Shown here: positions 46,814 to 55,549 of the stretch, piece by piece | Numbering within the stretch: the stretch's first letter is position 1 | Layout of the letters: every line of letters starts with the position of its first letter | Assembly: GCA_963677935.2 (NCBI GenBank) | Contig: CAXXEH010000003.1 | Span: 2,480,001 to 2,544,000 of the forward strand | DNA from: JAAFHB01 sp963677935 | GTDB lineage: Bacteria; Bacteroidota; Bacteroidia; Bacteroidales; Prolixibacteraceae | DNA length: 64,000 nt | Reading direction: 5' to 3' | Made by a program: the position numbers and the translations under genes | Notes under the pieces: model-generated | What the model saw: the letters and a program-made list of their open reading frames with translations, nothing else | Databases searched by the model: none | What the model was told of the DNA's origin: nothing

Positions 46814-47446
46814 CTTCCGTTCTCCTTTCTCTTTCCTGTTGCGCTTACCGGCGGCTGGTAAATACTCCGTTCAGTATTTGCAACTGTTTAACGTTCAGCC
46901 CTTCAATACCCTGTGAGTCCTCCACGGTCTCTATTCGTGGCTCGTTACCGATACCTACTATGGCCTCTGCTGACTCCTTGACTTAACCAAACCCGTGATT
47001 GTCAAGGTATCCCCTGGTAAAAGCTTTTCCCTTCTGTCTATTCCTGTCGCATCTACATATTTGCCCTTTTTGTGTTCTTGGGGCTTCACAAAGATGTGCT
47101 TGCTCACCCAAACAAATATGCCTCATATGCGCCGCACTGGCTGTGCCTTCCAATCACCGCCAGTCCTACCTGTTCGTCAGTACAGACTTTGCCGTTTGGC
47201 TTCCTTCAGTGCCTGGGTCACCCCAAACCACCTTTCCGCCAGTCGGCGGATAATACTTCTGAGCGTTACCTCAGTGTATAAGGGACTTTACGAATATGAA
47301 TATCTATTTATTAAGGTATTCGTGAACTTCGTTTCACCCTCTGGAAAAATACACTCGCTGGAAATTCTCTTTTCTATCCGAAAATTTGTATTTTCGAAGT
47401 TTTTCAAGAGCTTACAACGAGTGCGCGCTGCTTATGCAGGGCGCAC
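46814..47446 (-). other. group II intron 5' ribozyme domains (I-III), copy 1
   Basis: No gene; this should fold as domains I-III. Contains a palindrome TCCGCC-AGTC-GGCGGA (47235-47250) in a segment that differs from copy 2. Confidence 0.7.
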
Positions 47447-47596
47447 ACAAAGTGTAGCGGTCAATAAGGGTTTCCGTGGTATTCGAGCATTCTGCCCCGC
47501 ATAAACTTCGGTGTAGCTTGACAGGAACGAAGCCCGCAAACCCTTACTGCCGCTACACTCAAACGTGTATGCAAGTATATGTACCGCATCTGAGTT

Positions 47597-48238
47597 ATGG
47601 AAAAAATTATATTTGAAAGAGCATTTGGAGAACTACTTGACAAGAATTTCGATACACACTCGAAATATTTTGACTTTGACTTGAAAGTTTTTTTTGAGCT
47701 TAGTACGACCATTTTTGAAATTAACAAGTGTTTAATTCTAGACTTAAATAAAGCGGCTATTACCTTGACAAATAATCTTCTTGAAAGATTATTGAAACTA
47801 GCGTTGATAAATAATAAAGTTGGACTAGGGGCAATTCCTGTTGAAAAATGGGACTCTGTATTTAGCGAAACTGATAAGCTATTTGGCTCATTAAATATGT
47901 GGCAAACAATCGTTGAATGTACAAAGGAAAAATTAATAACTAATGCTGAGACAGAATTACTAGACAAGTCAATTAGAGACCAAATACGTAATGGTTTTTC
48001 GCATGCGGACTCAAATAAAATTTTAGTGAACGTACCAGATAAAACTAAAGGATTTATCGGTAATCTTAGTGGAGAGTTGGACCTTAAACAAGTGGAATTT
48101 AATCAAAAAATTTTTCCAGCTTCTCAATCAATTTTAATTGACAATTTTGCTAAAACGAATGCATCAAGTTATTTTGAATTTGTGTTTTCCTTGCTAGTTA
48201 AAATTGAATCAAGACTTATTGAAAAAGAAAAGCATTAA
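47597..48238 (+). CDS. cassette 54: helical protein with HEPN-like RNxxxH motif
   Basis: 213 aa, all-helical, cytosolic. RDQIRNGFSHADSNK (about residues 129-143) resembles the Rx4-6H motif of HEPN ribonucleases and of DUF4145-like proteins, here R-NGFS-H. Preceding helices (INKCLILDLNKAAITLTNNLLERLLKLALINN) also fit a HEPN bundle. Cassette starts at the degenerate core 47565. HEPN toxins serve in toxin-antitoxin and Abi systems; no partner gene is present. Assignment tentative. Confidence 0.6.
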   Translation: MEKIIFERAFGELLDKNFDTHSKYFDFDLKVFFELSTTIFEINKCLILDLNKAAITLTNNLLERLLKLALINNKVGLGAIPVEKWDSVFSETDKLFGSLNMWQTIVECTKEKLITNAETELLDKSIRDQIRNGFSHADSNKILVNVPDKTKGFIGNLSGELDLKQVEFNQKIFPASQSILIDNFAKTNASSYFEFVFSLLVKIESRLIEKEKH

Positions 48239-48246
48239 GGATACCT

Positions 48247-48404
48247 GCATACAACTTCAGCTACCCGTCAAGCGCGGCAGCAGTGGTTTTCGGTGGGCAT
48301 CTTTAGCTTCGCTGATCTTCGATTCCGCTCGGGCTGCTTTTCGGCTTGACATCCGCCGGCTGGCGGACGCAGTCCGCACCTGCGTGTAGCTTCCTCCGTT
48401 GTGG
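48247..48404 (+). repeat. attC-like site 54 (family A with two inserts)
   Basis: R'' GCATACAAC pairs with GT[T]GTATGC at 47565. Insert of 20 bp at 48305-48324 (inverse of that in site 47), and palindrome TCCGCC-GGCT-GGCGGA at 48352-48367 replacing normal sequence. Core at 48398. Confidence 0.85.
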
Positions 48405-48782
48405 GCAACATTAATTTTGGGTTTCGGTTCTTTGAAGCGTCTGCCATTGATGGACAAGCGGAGTTCGCGAAGTTTTCTTTTTGGCTTTGCATAGCGCTGA
48501 AGAGATCTGCCATTTGGTGAAATTGGTGGTACGCGGATTTTTTCCTTGTTTCTGCTCATCGCGGGAGGACGGTTCTTCATTCGAAGGAAAATAAGTTCCG
48601 GTGAAAAAGAAATCTTGAATTGAATGTTTCGGCCACAGAAAAATGAAAATGTCGCCAACAACAGCAAAATACCCGCAAGCCGGGGGCGGAAACTCGTATT
48701 AAATAATATGTTATATTTGAAGTGCAGAAACTCGTTTGAGGTTTAGCGGGTTAAAATCCCTGCCTGCGTGTATTTGCAAACG
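48399..48782 (+). repeat. R-cassette copy 20
   Basis: Starts GTTGTGGGC instead of GTTGTAGGC. Confidence 0.9.
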
Positions 48783-48788
48783 TTAGCG
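48654..48788 (+). repeat. attC-like site 55 (family B)
   Basis: R'' GCCAACAAC; core GTT at 48782. Confidence 0.9.
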
Positions 48789-48845
48789 GTCAGTGTAGTC
48801 GCTCATTGAAACAGTTTCGGTAGTCAGAAGTGTAAGGAGACAAAA

Positions 48846-49712
48846 ATGACACACATTCGGAAAATAGTTCAAAGTGTTTTATCATCCCTTTTATTATTAA
48901 TGGGCATGACTCTTTATGGACAAAATGAGATACATTTTTCATATGAATGTAGCTGCAAAATAAATAGTCCCATCAAAGCGACAATTATCTTGAAATCTCC
49001 AGATAAAGAAATATTTAACTTGTTTACAGACACAGTAAATAACTATAGCTTTTCAGAAAAGAACTATTTTAAGTCAAACGGGAAATACACTCTTTCAATC
49101 TCTTTTGAAGCTGAAAAATATGGCAAAGACTCTTTAGACTACGACTTCGAGTTGAACGGGTTAGAAATAATTACGGTAATTTCAGTTGCATTTGATTACA
49201 GGGAGAGACTTATAAAAAAAGGAGACATTTTTGTAAACGGAGAAAACGTACTTAATGGTTATATTCGAATAGGCAAATATTATGATACGCCAAAATCAGT
49301 TAATATTGAACTTGACAAAGAAAATACAGGAGATGAATACTACAAAGGACCGTTCTTTAAAATTAAAAACAACTCGAAAGACACGTTATATGGAGAACAT
49401 TTGCCCGGTTATTTCTGGGGAACTTTATCATATCTAAGAAACGATTCAATACTTATGACAAAAAATGGAATCCTTGATTATGAGTTTGTTGGTTCGCCCC
49501 CACTGTATCCTGACTCAACAAAGATTGCTACTGTGGGTTCATTTGGATTTACTAAAAAGCTCATGCCATTTGAATACAGATTTGAAGTAATGTTGGCAGA
49601 TAAATGGCAATCACAAGGAATTGGAGTTTATAAAGAACGACAAAACTTTATCTGGTGGGCAGGAACGAAAAAGAATTACAAACTGAAATATGACTTTAAA
49701 GTGGACGAATAA
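48846..49712 (+). CDS. cassette 56: secreted protein of unknown function
   Basis: 288 aa with signal peptide (KIVQSVLSSLLLLMGMTLYGQ). Beta-rich body: FSYECSCKINSPIKATIILKSPDKEIFNLFTD, then KNNSKDTLYGEHLPGYFWGTLSY. Probably periplasmic or outer surface, Ig-like beta sandwich possible. No family recognised. Confidence 0.7.
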   Translation: MTHIRKIVQSVLSSLLLLMGMTLYGQNEIHFSYECSCKINSPIKATIILKSPDKEIFNLFTDTVNNYSFSEKNYFKSNGKYTLSISFEAEKYGKDSLDYDFELNGLEIITVISVAFDYRERLIKKGDIFVNGENVLNGYIRIGKYYDTPKSVNIELDKENTGDEYYKGPFFKIKNNSKDTLYGEHLPGYFWGTLSYLRNDSILMTKNGILDYEFVGSPPLYPDSTKIATVGSFGFTKKLMPFEYRFEVMLADKWQSQGIGVYKERQNFIWWAGTKKNYKLKYDFKVDE

Positions 49713-49719
49713 ACACCGA

Positions 49720-49851
49720 ACCGCTAACTTCAGCTACCCGTCAAGTGCGGCAGCGGTGGTTTTCGGTGTGTATCTTTCCGCTCGTGCAGTTTTTCGGCTT
49801 GACAGGAAACCGCCCGCAGTCCGCACCTGCGTGTAGCTTCCTCCGTTATGG
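49720..49851 (+). repeat. attC-like site 56 (family A)
   Basis: R'' ACCGCTAAC pairs with GTTAGCGGT at 48782. Core at 49845. Confidence 0.95.
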
Positions 49852-49862
49852 CTAATTTAAAA

Positions 49863-50420
49863 ATGAGACGAATACTAATATTAATTGCAATTGGACTTTT
49901 AATGTTTGGTTGTAACAGCCAGACAGTTAAAACGGTCGAACAGGTACCAGTGGACATGCTGCCTGACTGGAAAGGAATTGACACTGACAAGCTTCCAGTT
50001 AAATTTGGACAGATATTGAAGTTTGAAAAAGATAGTAATATTATTAACGCAATTGTTTTAGACTTTGATAATGACGAAGGCGGAATTTGGATTGGACTTT
50101 GTTTAATTAATGGAAACAGACTTTTCGGTAGACAAATTCCAAGCGGACTGATCAACACAAAATGCCTCGACCTTCTGGACTTGACATATTTAAACGTTGA
50201 AGGACTAGGACAATATCAAGTAGTAGACAATTTAACTATTGACAAGTATAAAGTTGGGATCGGCTCAATGAGTCCAGCAACCGACTTCAATGGATTAAAA
50301 CGAACATTCGACTATGGAATTGAGCAACGAAAAAAGAAACAAACGCCTTATAACAAGGGATTGACAGATTTAAATCCAGTGAGAGAATGTTATTTTGAAA
50401 TAGGAAAAATTGAAAACTAG
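49863..50420 (+). CDS. cassette 57: lipoprotein of unknown function
   Basis: 185 aa from ATG 49863, which starts the lipoprotein signal MRRILILIAIGLLMFGC; an in-frame ATG at 49848 lies in the core site and would put charged residues ahead of it. Body: KFGQILKFEKDSNIINAIVLDFDNDEGGIWIGLCLIN. The stop codon TAG is the first part of R''. Function unknown. Confidence 0.7.
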   Translation: MRRILILIAIGLLMFGCNSQTVKTVEQVPVDMLPDWKGIDTDKLPVKFGQILKFEKDSNIINAIVLDFDNDEGGIWIGLCLINGNRLFGRQIPSGLINTKCLDLLDLTYLNVEGLGQYQVVDNLTIDKYKVGIGSMSPATDFNGLKRTFDYGIEQRKKKQTPYNKGLTDLNPVRECYFEIGKIEN

Positions 50421-50548
50421 CCATAACTTCAGCTACCCTCAAGCCGGGTTTTGGTGCTTCGTTGACAGGAAATTTGTATTTTGGAGGGCAGTTCTTCGTA
50501 GAAATTATCGGGAAACTCCCGGCCTGCGTGTAGCTTCCTCCGTTGTAG
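50419..50548 (+). repeat. attC-like site 57 (family C)
   Basis: R'' AGCCATAAC pairs with GTTATGGCT at 49845. Core at 50542. Confidence 0.95.
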
Positions 50549-50926
50549 GCAACATTAATTTTGGGTTTCAGTTCTTTGAAGCGTCTGCCATTGATGGACA
50601 AGCGGAGTTCGCGAAGTTTTCTTTTTGGCTTTGCATGGTGCTGAAGAGATCTGCCGTTTGGTGAAATTGGCGGTACGCGGATTTTCTCCTTGTTTCTGCT
50701 CATCGCGGGAGGACGGATCTTCATTCGAAGGAAAATAAGTTCCGTTGAAAAGGAAATCTTGAATTGAATGATTCGGCCACAGAAAAATGAAAATGTCGCC
50801 AACAACAGCAAAATACCCGCAAGCCGGGGGCGGAAACTCGTATTAAATAATATGTTATATTTGAAGTGCAGAAACTCGTTTGAGGTTCAGCGGGTTAAAA
50901 TCCCTGCCTGCGTGTATTTGCAAACG
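50543..50926 (+). repeat. R-cassette copy 21
   Basis: Variants TTTCAGTTC, GTTCCGTTG. Confidence 0.9.
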
Positions 50927-50932
50927 TTGTAG
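50798..50932 (+). repeat. attC-like site 58 (family B)
   Basis: R'' GCCAACAAC; core GTT at 50926. Confidence 0.9.
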
Positions 50933-51312
50933 GGCAGTTTAATCGCTACTTGAAACGTAATTGGGTTTGACAGATTTTTGAAATTAACTGTTCGAACAGC
51001 ATGAGATAATTTCTGGGTTTGACAGGTTTTCGCTTTTTGAGAGAGACAAGCATTTCGGCCAAAACGTTCATTTTCAACTTGACAGAGACTGCAATTGGAA
51101 ACGTTTTCGCGAACAAAGTTTTTAAGTTTGAGGACAACACTTCAGTGGAGAATCTGGTTGAGAAAATTTTACTGTTTTACTTAGAATTTATTGAGAAACA
51201 ACATTTGCGTGTAATTTACAAACATAAAAAGATACAAATGCTCCAAGTGATCGAAAACCGAACCGCTAATAGCAAGCAAGTTACTACAACAAATAAACTT
51301 ACACTTCAAATT
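50927..51312 (+). other. leader of composite cassette 59 with attC remnant
   Basis: Non-coding GAAACG/TTTTGAGAGAG leader, closely related to 24845-25318. ACCGCTAATAGCAAGC at about 51264-51279 looks like the left end of a truncated family C site. An open frame from 51019 runs through it into the RDD gene but is not protein-like. Confidence 0.55.
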
Positions 51313-51813
51313 ATGGAAAATAAATTAACCAAAACCGACTCAACAGAACAAACTTCCCCAATCTTTATTGATTCGGTGGATTTAGAACAATCGAAAGACA
51401 ATCCTGACTTTTCAAAAATCTATGTTCTACCTTCAATTAAAACCCGTTATATTTCGACATCAATAGACATGATTTTAATATTGTTGGCAACTTTTGGAAT
51501 TGCTGCAATACTTGAAAAATTTGATTATGAGCAAGACTCTTTAAGGGGAATTTTATTGCTATTCATAGTCATTTTGTACGAGCCGATTTTAATATCATTT
51601 GGTTGTACATTCGGACAATTGATGACAAATATTAGGGTGCGTAAATTCAAAGACCCGGAAAGTAAAATTTATTTTCATATTGCATTGATCAGATTATTAA
51701 TAAAATGGCTTCTGGGCGTGATTTCTTTTATAATGATATCATTCAATATAAATAGGCGATCAATTCATGATTATTCAAGTGGATCGATTGTGATAGTACC
51801 AAAAGAAAAATAG
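51313..51813 (+). CDS. cassette 59, gene 1: RDD-family membrane protein
   Basis: 166 aa from the ATG at 51313; the frame continues upstream to 51019 through leader DNA. Three or four hydrophobic helices: KTRYISTSIDMILILLATFGIAA (RDD-type R..S..ID), GILLLFIVILYEPILISFG and LIRLLIKWLLGVISFIMISF. Contains FGQLMTNIRVRKF, the conserved G....N.RVR segment of RDD proteins. Followed by GCCGTTAACTCACGGC, a possible remnant of a recombination site. Confidence 0.8.
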   Translation: MENKLTKTDSTEQTSPIFIDSVDLEQSKDNPDFSKIYVLPSIKTRYISTSIDMILILLATFGIAAILEKFDYEQDSLRGILLLFIVILYEPILISFGCTFGQLMTNIRVRKFKDPESKIYFHIALIRLLIKWLLGVISFIMISFNINRRSIHDYSSGSIVIVPKEK

Positions 51814-51881
51814 AAAAGCCAGCCGTTAACTCACGGCAAGTTTGAAACAGATATTTATATATAATTTGAATATTGAAAATA

Positions 51882-52742
51882 ATGATAAAGAAAATAGTAC
51901 TATTAATTATTTTGAGTTTGATAGCATTTGTAATTATTTACTATGCAAACTACACACCTCCATTGCCAGATAAACATGGTAAAGTTGACTCACAATTGTT
52001 TCTAGGCAAATCAGAAAAACAACCATTAATTGTAGCCTTTAGTGGCAGCGGTGGTGGAATGGGATTTACTGGCGAATACTATCGTACATTCAGAGAAAAA
52101 ATACTCTCAATGGGATATGCTTTTTTATCGATTGGGTATTTTGGAACTGAAAACACACAATCAGTGATGGATAGGATTGCATTGGATGCCATTCATGATA
52201 CTATTCAGAATTACAAAAATCACTCCTTGATTGATGGCCAGAAGATTATTCTTCTTGGATCCTCAAGAGGTGGTGAACTTGTTCTGAATCTTGCAAGTAG
52301 ATACCATGATTTTGATGCCGTTATTTCAGTTGTCCCCTCCAATATGAGCATGCCATATACAATGAATTTATTAGGAATAGGTGAAACTTCAGCTTGGACA
52401 ATAGATGGTAAAGAAATTCCATTTATACGGTCTACATTTAAAACTAGAAAAATTATAGAAAATGAGGGCTTTTATGCATTCTTAAATGAAATTCTAAAAA
52501 ACAAACAGATTGCTAATAAAGCAGAAATACCTGTGGAAAATGTTACTTGCCCGCTTTTAATAATTTCTGCTAAAAATGATGAGGTTTGGCCATCCACAAT
52601 GATGTCAAATCAGATTATGCGGAGACTTCAAGACAATAATTTCGGCTATTATTATAAGCATATAGCAATTGATGGAGGACATAGTGCTCCGTTCCAAAAT
52701 TATAATATAATTGTTGAATTTTTAAAAGAACAACTTAAGTGA
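51882..52742 (+). CDS. cassette 59, gene 2: BAAT/dienelactone-type alpha/beta hydrolase
   Basis: 286 aa from the ATG at 51882. An N-terminal membrane anchor (IVLLIILSLIAFVIIYYA) precedes an alpha/beta hydrolase: oxyanion region PLIVAFSGSGGGMGFTGEYY, nucleophile Ser in LLGSSRGGELVLNLASRY (about residue 128), acid Asp in ISAKNDEVWPS and catalytic His in IDGGHSAP. Close to the BAAT C-terminal (acyl-CoA thioester hydrolase) family. Substrate unknown. Confidence 0.85.
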   Translation: MIKKIVLLIILSLIAFVIIYYANYTPPLPDKHGKVDSQLFLGKSEKQPLIVAFSGSGGGMGFTGEYYRTFREKILSMGYAFLSIGYFGTENTQSVMDRIALDAIHDTIQNYKNHSLIDGQKIILLGSSRGGELVLNLASRYHDFDAVISVVPSNMSMPYTMNLLGIGETSAWTIDGKEIPFIRSTFKTRKIIENEGFYAFLNEILKNKQIANKAEIPVENVTCPLLIISAKNDEVWPSTMMSNQIMRRLQDNNFGYYYKHIAIDGGHSAPFQNYNIIVEFLKEQLK

Positions 52743-53015
52743 GAAAACCAGCCCCTAACATATAATTGATCGCTATGAGGTAGTATATCGCAACATGAAA
52801 GGCATTCAAGTTTTAACTAACTATTGGTTTTCGTTATATGAAATAGCTTTGCTGGATTGATAGTGATGAGCAATTTGAAAGGCGACTGAAAAATTTATTT
52901 TAGAAAAGCAATCTGGGCTTGACAAAGAAGATATTTTTTTGAAACATGACTTAGAAGTAACTTTTAGAAACAGTTTTGCGGAAAAGTTGGGAAGCCTTTT
53001 GATGAAAAGAAACCG
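52743..53015 (+). other. tail of composite cassette 59
   Basis: No credible gene. GCCCCTAAC at about 52751 resembles an R''; the end (CTTGACAAAGAAG...GCGGAAAAGTTGG) resembles the tails of ORF-less leader-family cassettes. Confidence 0.4.
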
Positions 53016-53147
53016 CCCTACAACTTCAGCTACCCGTCAAGTGCGGCAGCGGTGGTTTTCGGTGGGCATCTTTCCGCTCGGGCTGCTTTTCGGTTTGACA
53101 GGAAATCGCCCGCAATCCGCACCTGCGTGTAGCTTCCTACGTTAGGT
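53016..53147 (+). repeat. attC-like site 59 (family A)
   Basis: R'' CCCTACAAC pairs with GTTGTAGGG at 50926, 2.1 kb upstream, showing that everything between is one composite cassette. Core at 53141. Confidence 0.9.
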
Positions 53148-53194
53148 GCAAGCTTAGGTGCGCCAAGCATTTACAAATTTACAATTTTGCAGAC

Positions 53195-53608
53195 ATGACC
53201 AAAGTTGAAGAAAATATAGACCAAGTATTTATAAATTTTGTCAAGGACTTTGTTGATAAAGACAAGCAAGACAGAATTCTCCTATTCTATAAAAACAAAA
53301 AGAATTGGTGGAAAATTAAGAATGAGTTTCACACTTCAAACCCTTTTGACAGTAAGAAAATATTAGACATAGAACCAAATCAACAATATGCAGACAGAAT
53401 CTACTTAATGATGAAAACATTTGGGACAAAGGAAGAATGTTTCTCACTCCTAGACTATCTTAATAATGAGCCTTTTAGTTGTAGACTTAAAGACAAACTT
53501 TCAGACACTGTTGGTTTTCTAATTGAGACAATCATTTATTGCCCAACGACAAGAACTGGATATTTTGAAGGTGGACACGCAAAAGACAGATATATATTAA
53601 AATCCTAA
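53195..53608 (+). CDS. cassette 60: cytosolic protein of unknown function
   Basis: 137 aa, no signal. Begins MTKVEENIDQVFINFVKDFVDKDKQDRILLFYKNKKNWWK; later LMMKTFGTKEECFSLLDYLNN and YCPTTRTGYFEGGHAKDRYIL. Not recognised. Confidence 0.6.
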   Translation: MTKVEENIDQVFINFVKDFVDKDKQDRILLFYKNKKNWWKIKNEFHTSNPFDSKKILDIEPNQQYADRIYLMMKTFGTKEECFSLLDYLNNEPFSCRLKDKLSDTVGFLIETIIYCPTTRTGYFEGGHAKDRYILKS

Positions 53609-53666
53609 GCGACAGACAAAAAAAATGAGAATTAAACTTGCAAATACGTTGACAGAAAGAAAGCCA

Positions 53667-53798
53667 GCACCTAACTTCAGCTACCCGTCAAGTGCGGCAG
53701 CTGTGGTTTTCGGTGGGTATCTTTCCGCCCGGGCTGTTTTTCGGCTTGACAGGAAATCGCCCGCAATCCGCCCCTGCGTGTAGCTTCCTACGTTAGCG
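53667..53798 (+). repeat. attC-like site 60 (family A)
   Basis: R'' GCACCTAAC pairs with GTTAGGTGC at 53141. Core at 53792. Confidence 0.95.
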
Positions 53799-53836
53799 GT
53801 TATAATGAGCAGACAATATAACATCAATGACATAAC

Positions 53837-54499
53837 ATGAATAAGTTTGTTTTTTCTATAATATTATTTTCGCTGGCACTTTCGCTGACATCTTGTTCAC
53901 GATTAATTTCTAAGACACCTAAAGGAATTGACACAAATCCATTGTTTAAGTTGCAACTACTTAGTGACACTAATTTATTTATTCTCCTTTCAAAAAATGA
54001 CTCGGCCTTTGCTAGAAAATACAATTGCAGTCTCAATCATCAATTGGAATTAGGAATGAATGCACACGGACAATACAGCGATTGGATAAATATGCCTTCT
54101 ACGAATGACACAATTAAGGACATTTTCAGAGGAATTGAAATTTGGCAATTTGCGACAACTAATGAGGCACTCGAGAAATATCTGGATTACCAAAAGACTT
54201 TTAAAAAGGACGCTTCAGCAAGAATTTACAAAGAAAAAAAGCAGTTTGACAACAGGTATTTTATTATTTACAAAACAATTAGGTTCGACTACAATCACGG
54301 GATTCCTTATAAAATAAACAATGACCCTGAGTTAAATTTGGGATTTCTGATAAATAAGTATTTCGTTTTCATTTCATATACCAAGTACAGTAATGGACAG
54401 AAGACACCAGAATTTTACAAAAGCGATATTAATAACGACATTATTTATGTATCAACATTTTTCAAAGACGTTGTTATCCATAACAAGGACAGAAAATGA
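53837..54499 (+). CDS. cassette 61: lipoprotein of unknown function
   Basis: 220 aa. Lipoprotein signal FSIILFSLALSLTSC (Cys about residue 20). Body: LNHQLELGMNAHGQYSDWINMPSTNDTIKDIFRGIEIWQFATTNEALEKYLDY. No family recognised. Periplasmic or outer-membrane anchored. Confidence 0.7.
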   Translation: MNKFVFSIILFSLALSLTSCSRLISKTPKGIDTNPLFKLQLLSDTNLFILLSKNDSAFARKYNCSLNHQLELGMNAHGQYSDWINMPSTNDTIKDIFRGIEIWQFATTNEALEKYLDYQKTFKKDASARIYKEKKQFDNRYFIIYKTIRFDYNHGIPYKINNDPELNLGFLINKYFVFISYTKYSNGQKTPEFYKSDINNDIIYVSTFFKDVVIHNKDRK

Positions 54500-54507
54500 A
54501 AATTACA

Positions 54508-54641
54508 ACCGCTAACAGCAAAATACCCGCAAGTCGGGGTTGGTTGCTTCGTTGACTGGAAATCAGTATTTTGAAATGCAACTCTTCGTAGGAAGTTCAT
54601 CGGTTAAATCCCGCCCTGCGTGTATTTGCGGAACGTTAGCG
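54508..54641 (+). repeat. attC-like site 61 (family C)
   Basis: R'' ACCGCTAAC pairs with GTTAGCGGT at 53792. Core at 54635. Confidence 0.95.
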
Positions 54642-54726
54642 GCAAGCATTTTTGGTGACAGAGCTAAACTAAACGACATCCACTTTTATAGTAGACAGAC
54701 AAATTAAACTTTATAACTATAGACAC

Positions 54727-55440
54727 ATGATTCCAATTGCAATCACACAGGACGGAAAATTTGACGAAGAAAATTTTAAAAACTATCTTCTTGACATTTG
54801 TAAAGAACATAAAGAACAGGACAGGGCATTAGCATTTGCCTTTATTGTTTACGACTTTGAGGACTATACGATTCAACAAATTATTGAAAATAAAAAGTAT
54901 TGGACTACACTTGACAGGATTTCGGGTCATTATCTTAGTGTTCTATACATAAATTCACAAGACAGCTATTATACAAGGAGACAACGTGAAATATACTTAG
55001 AAGAAAAAGCAGCAGAAAGAAGAGCTTCATCAAGTGGTTACATGCAAATGATGAGATCTATCACATTACAATCAACGCCACTTGACAAGTCCGTGGATTT
55101 CCTCAAGAAGGAATTTAAGCTTGAAGAAAACTTGAAGCATCCATTTGTATTGTTTTTTCAGACTGACGGTGAAGTTATTATTGACTATTTTGCGATTGCA
55201 CTAAAACAGGAGAAACTTGAAGACGCATTTCTAGAACTTAAAAGACAAATAGAAGCTGCTGTAGAATCCATTTCTCATGTAACTCCTGAAAACTTTAAAA
55301 ACCACAACGAGATTTTCGCATTAATTGAGTCTGGTGTAAAGGGCGGTAACATTGGACATTTTATAAAAACAAAAGTGATTTCTAAAATTGGAATAGGGAC
55401 AATCACTTCATTTATTAAACTAATTGCAGGTGGTTTATAG
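54727..55440 (+). CDS. cassette 62: cytosolic protein of unknown function
   Basis: 237 aa, mostly helical. MIPIAITQDGKFDEENFKNYLLDICKEHKEQDRALAFAFIVYDF, later FLKKEFKLEENLKHPFVLFFQTDGEVIIDYFAIAL, ending in a glycine-rich hydrophobic tail KIGIGTITSFIKLIAGGL that might bind membrane. Not recognised. Its attC-like site is interrupted by intron copy 2. Confidence 0.65.
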   Translation: MIPIAITQDGKFDEENFKNYLLDICKEHKEQDRALAFAFIVYDFEDYTIQQIIENKKYWTTLDRISGHYLSVLYINSQDSYYTRRQREIYLEEKAAERRASSSGYMQMMRSITLQSTPLDKSVDFLKKEFKLEENLKHPFVLFFQTDGEVIIDYFAIALKQEKLEDAFLELKRQIEAAVESISHVTPENFKNHNEIFALIESGVKGGNIGHFIKTKVISKIGIGTITSFIKLIAGGL

Positions 55441-55475
55441 ATAGTCAAGAATGCCAGCCGCTAATCGAGTAGACT

Positions 55476-55534
55476 GCCCCGCCAGTAATTAGCTGACGGG
55501 GAGAGCCTCTCACACCACATAGCATACGGGTCTC
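55476..55534 (-). ncRNA. group II intron domains V-VI, copy 2
   Basis: Same structure and sequence as 45405-45463. Confidence 0.75.
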
Positions 55535-55549
55535 GTACTACGCGGTTCG

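Larger units (their letters stand above)
45393..47446 (-). mobile_element. group II intron (class C-like), copy 1, inserted in attC-like site
   Basis: On the minus strand it begins GTGCGCC at 47446 and ends ...CTACTCGAT at 45393, fitting GTGyG...AY group II boundaries. Domain V is at about 45431-45463 and domain VI, a hairpin CCCCGTCAGC..CTGGCGGGG, at about 45405-45430. It encodes an RT without endonuclease, as class C introns do. It is antisense to the cassettes and splits R'' between TA and AC, so the minus-strand 5' exon ends ...TTTGT. Class C-attC introns with this preference are known in Proteobacterial integrons. Copy 2 is at 55464-57511. Confidence 0.88.
45386..47571 (+). repeat. attC-like site 53, split by group II intron
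   Basis: GGCGTTA (45386-45392) + AC (47447-47448) restores R'' GGCGTTAAC for GTTAACGCC at 44886. Right part: arms AGTGTAGCGG..AATAAGGGTTT / AAACCCTTACTGCCGCTACACT. Core is degenerate, GTG at 47565 (one T lost from GTTGTATGC). Confidence 0.75.

Noticed and set aside
46439..47504. Open frames of 140-169 codons on the plus strand over the intron (and 56510-57638)
   Set aside because: They are shadows of the RT gene and of the structured ribozyme 5' domains.
51019..51312. N-terminal extension of the RDD protein at 51313
   Set aside because: The upstream part translates the leader family and a site remnant. The ATG at 51313 gives a normal RDD protein.
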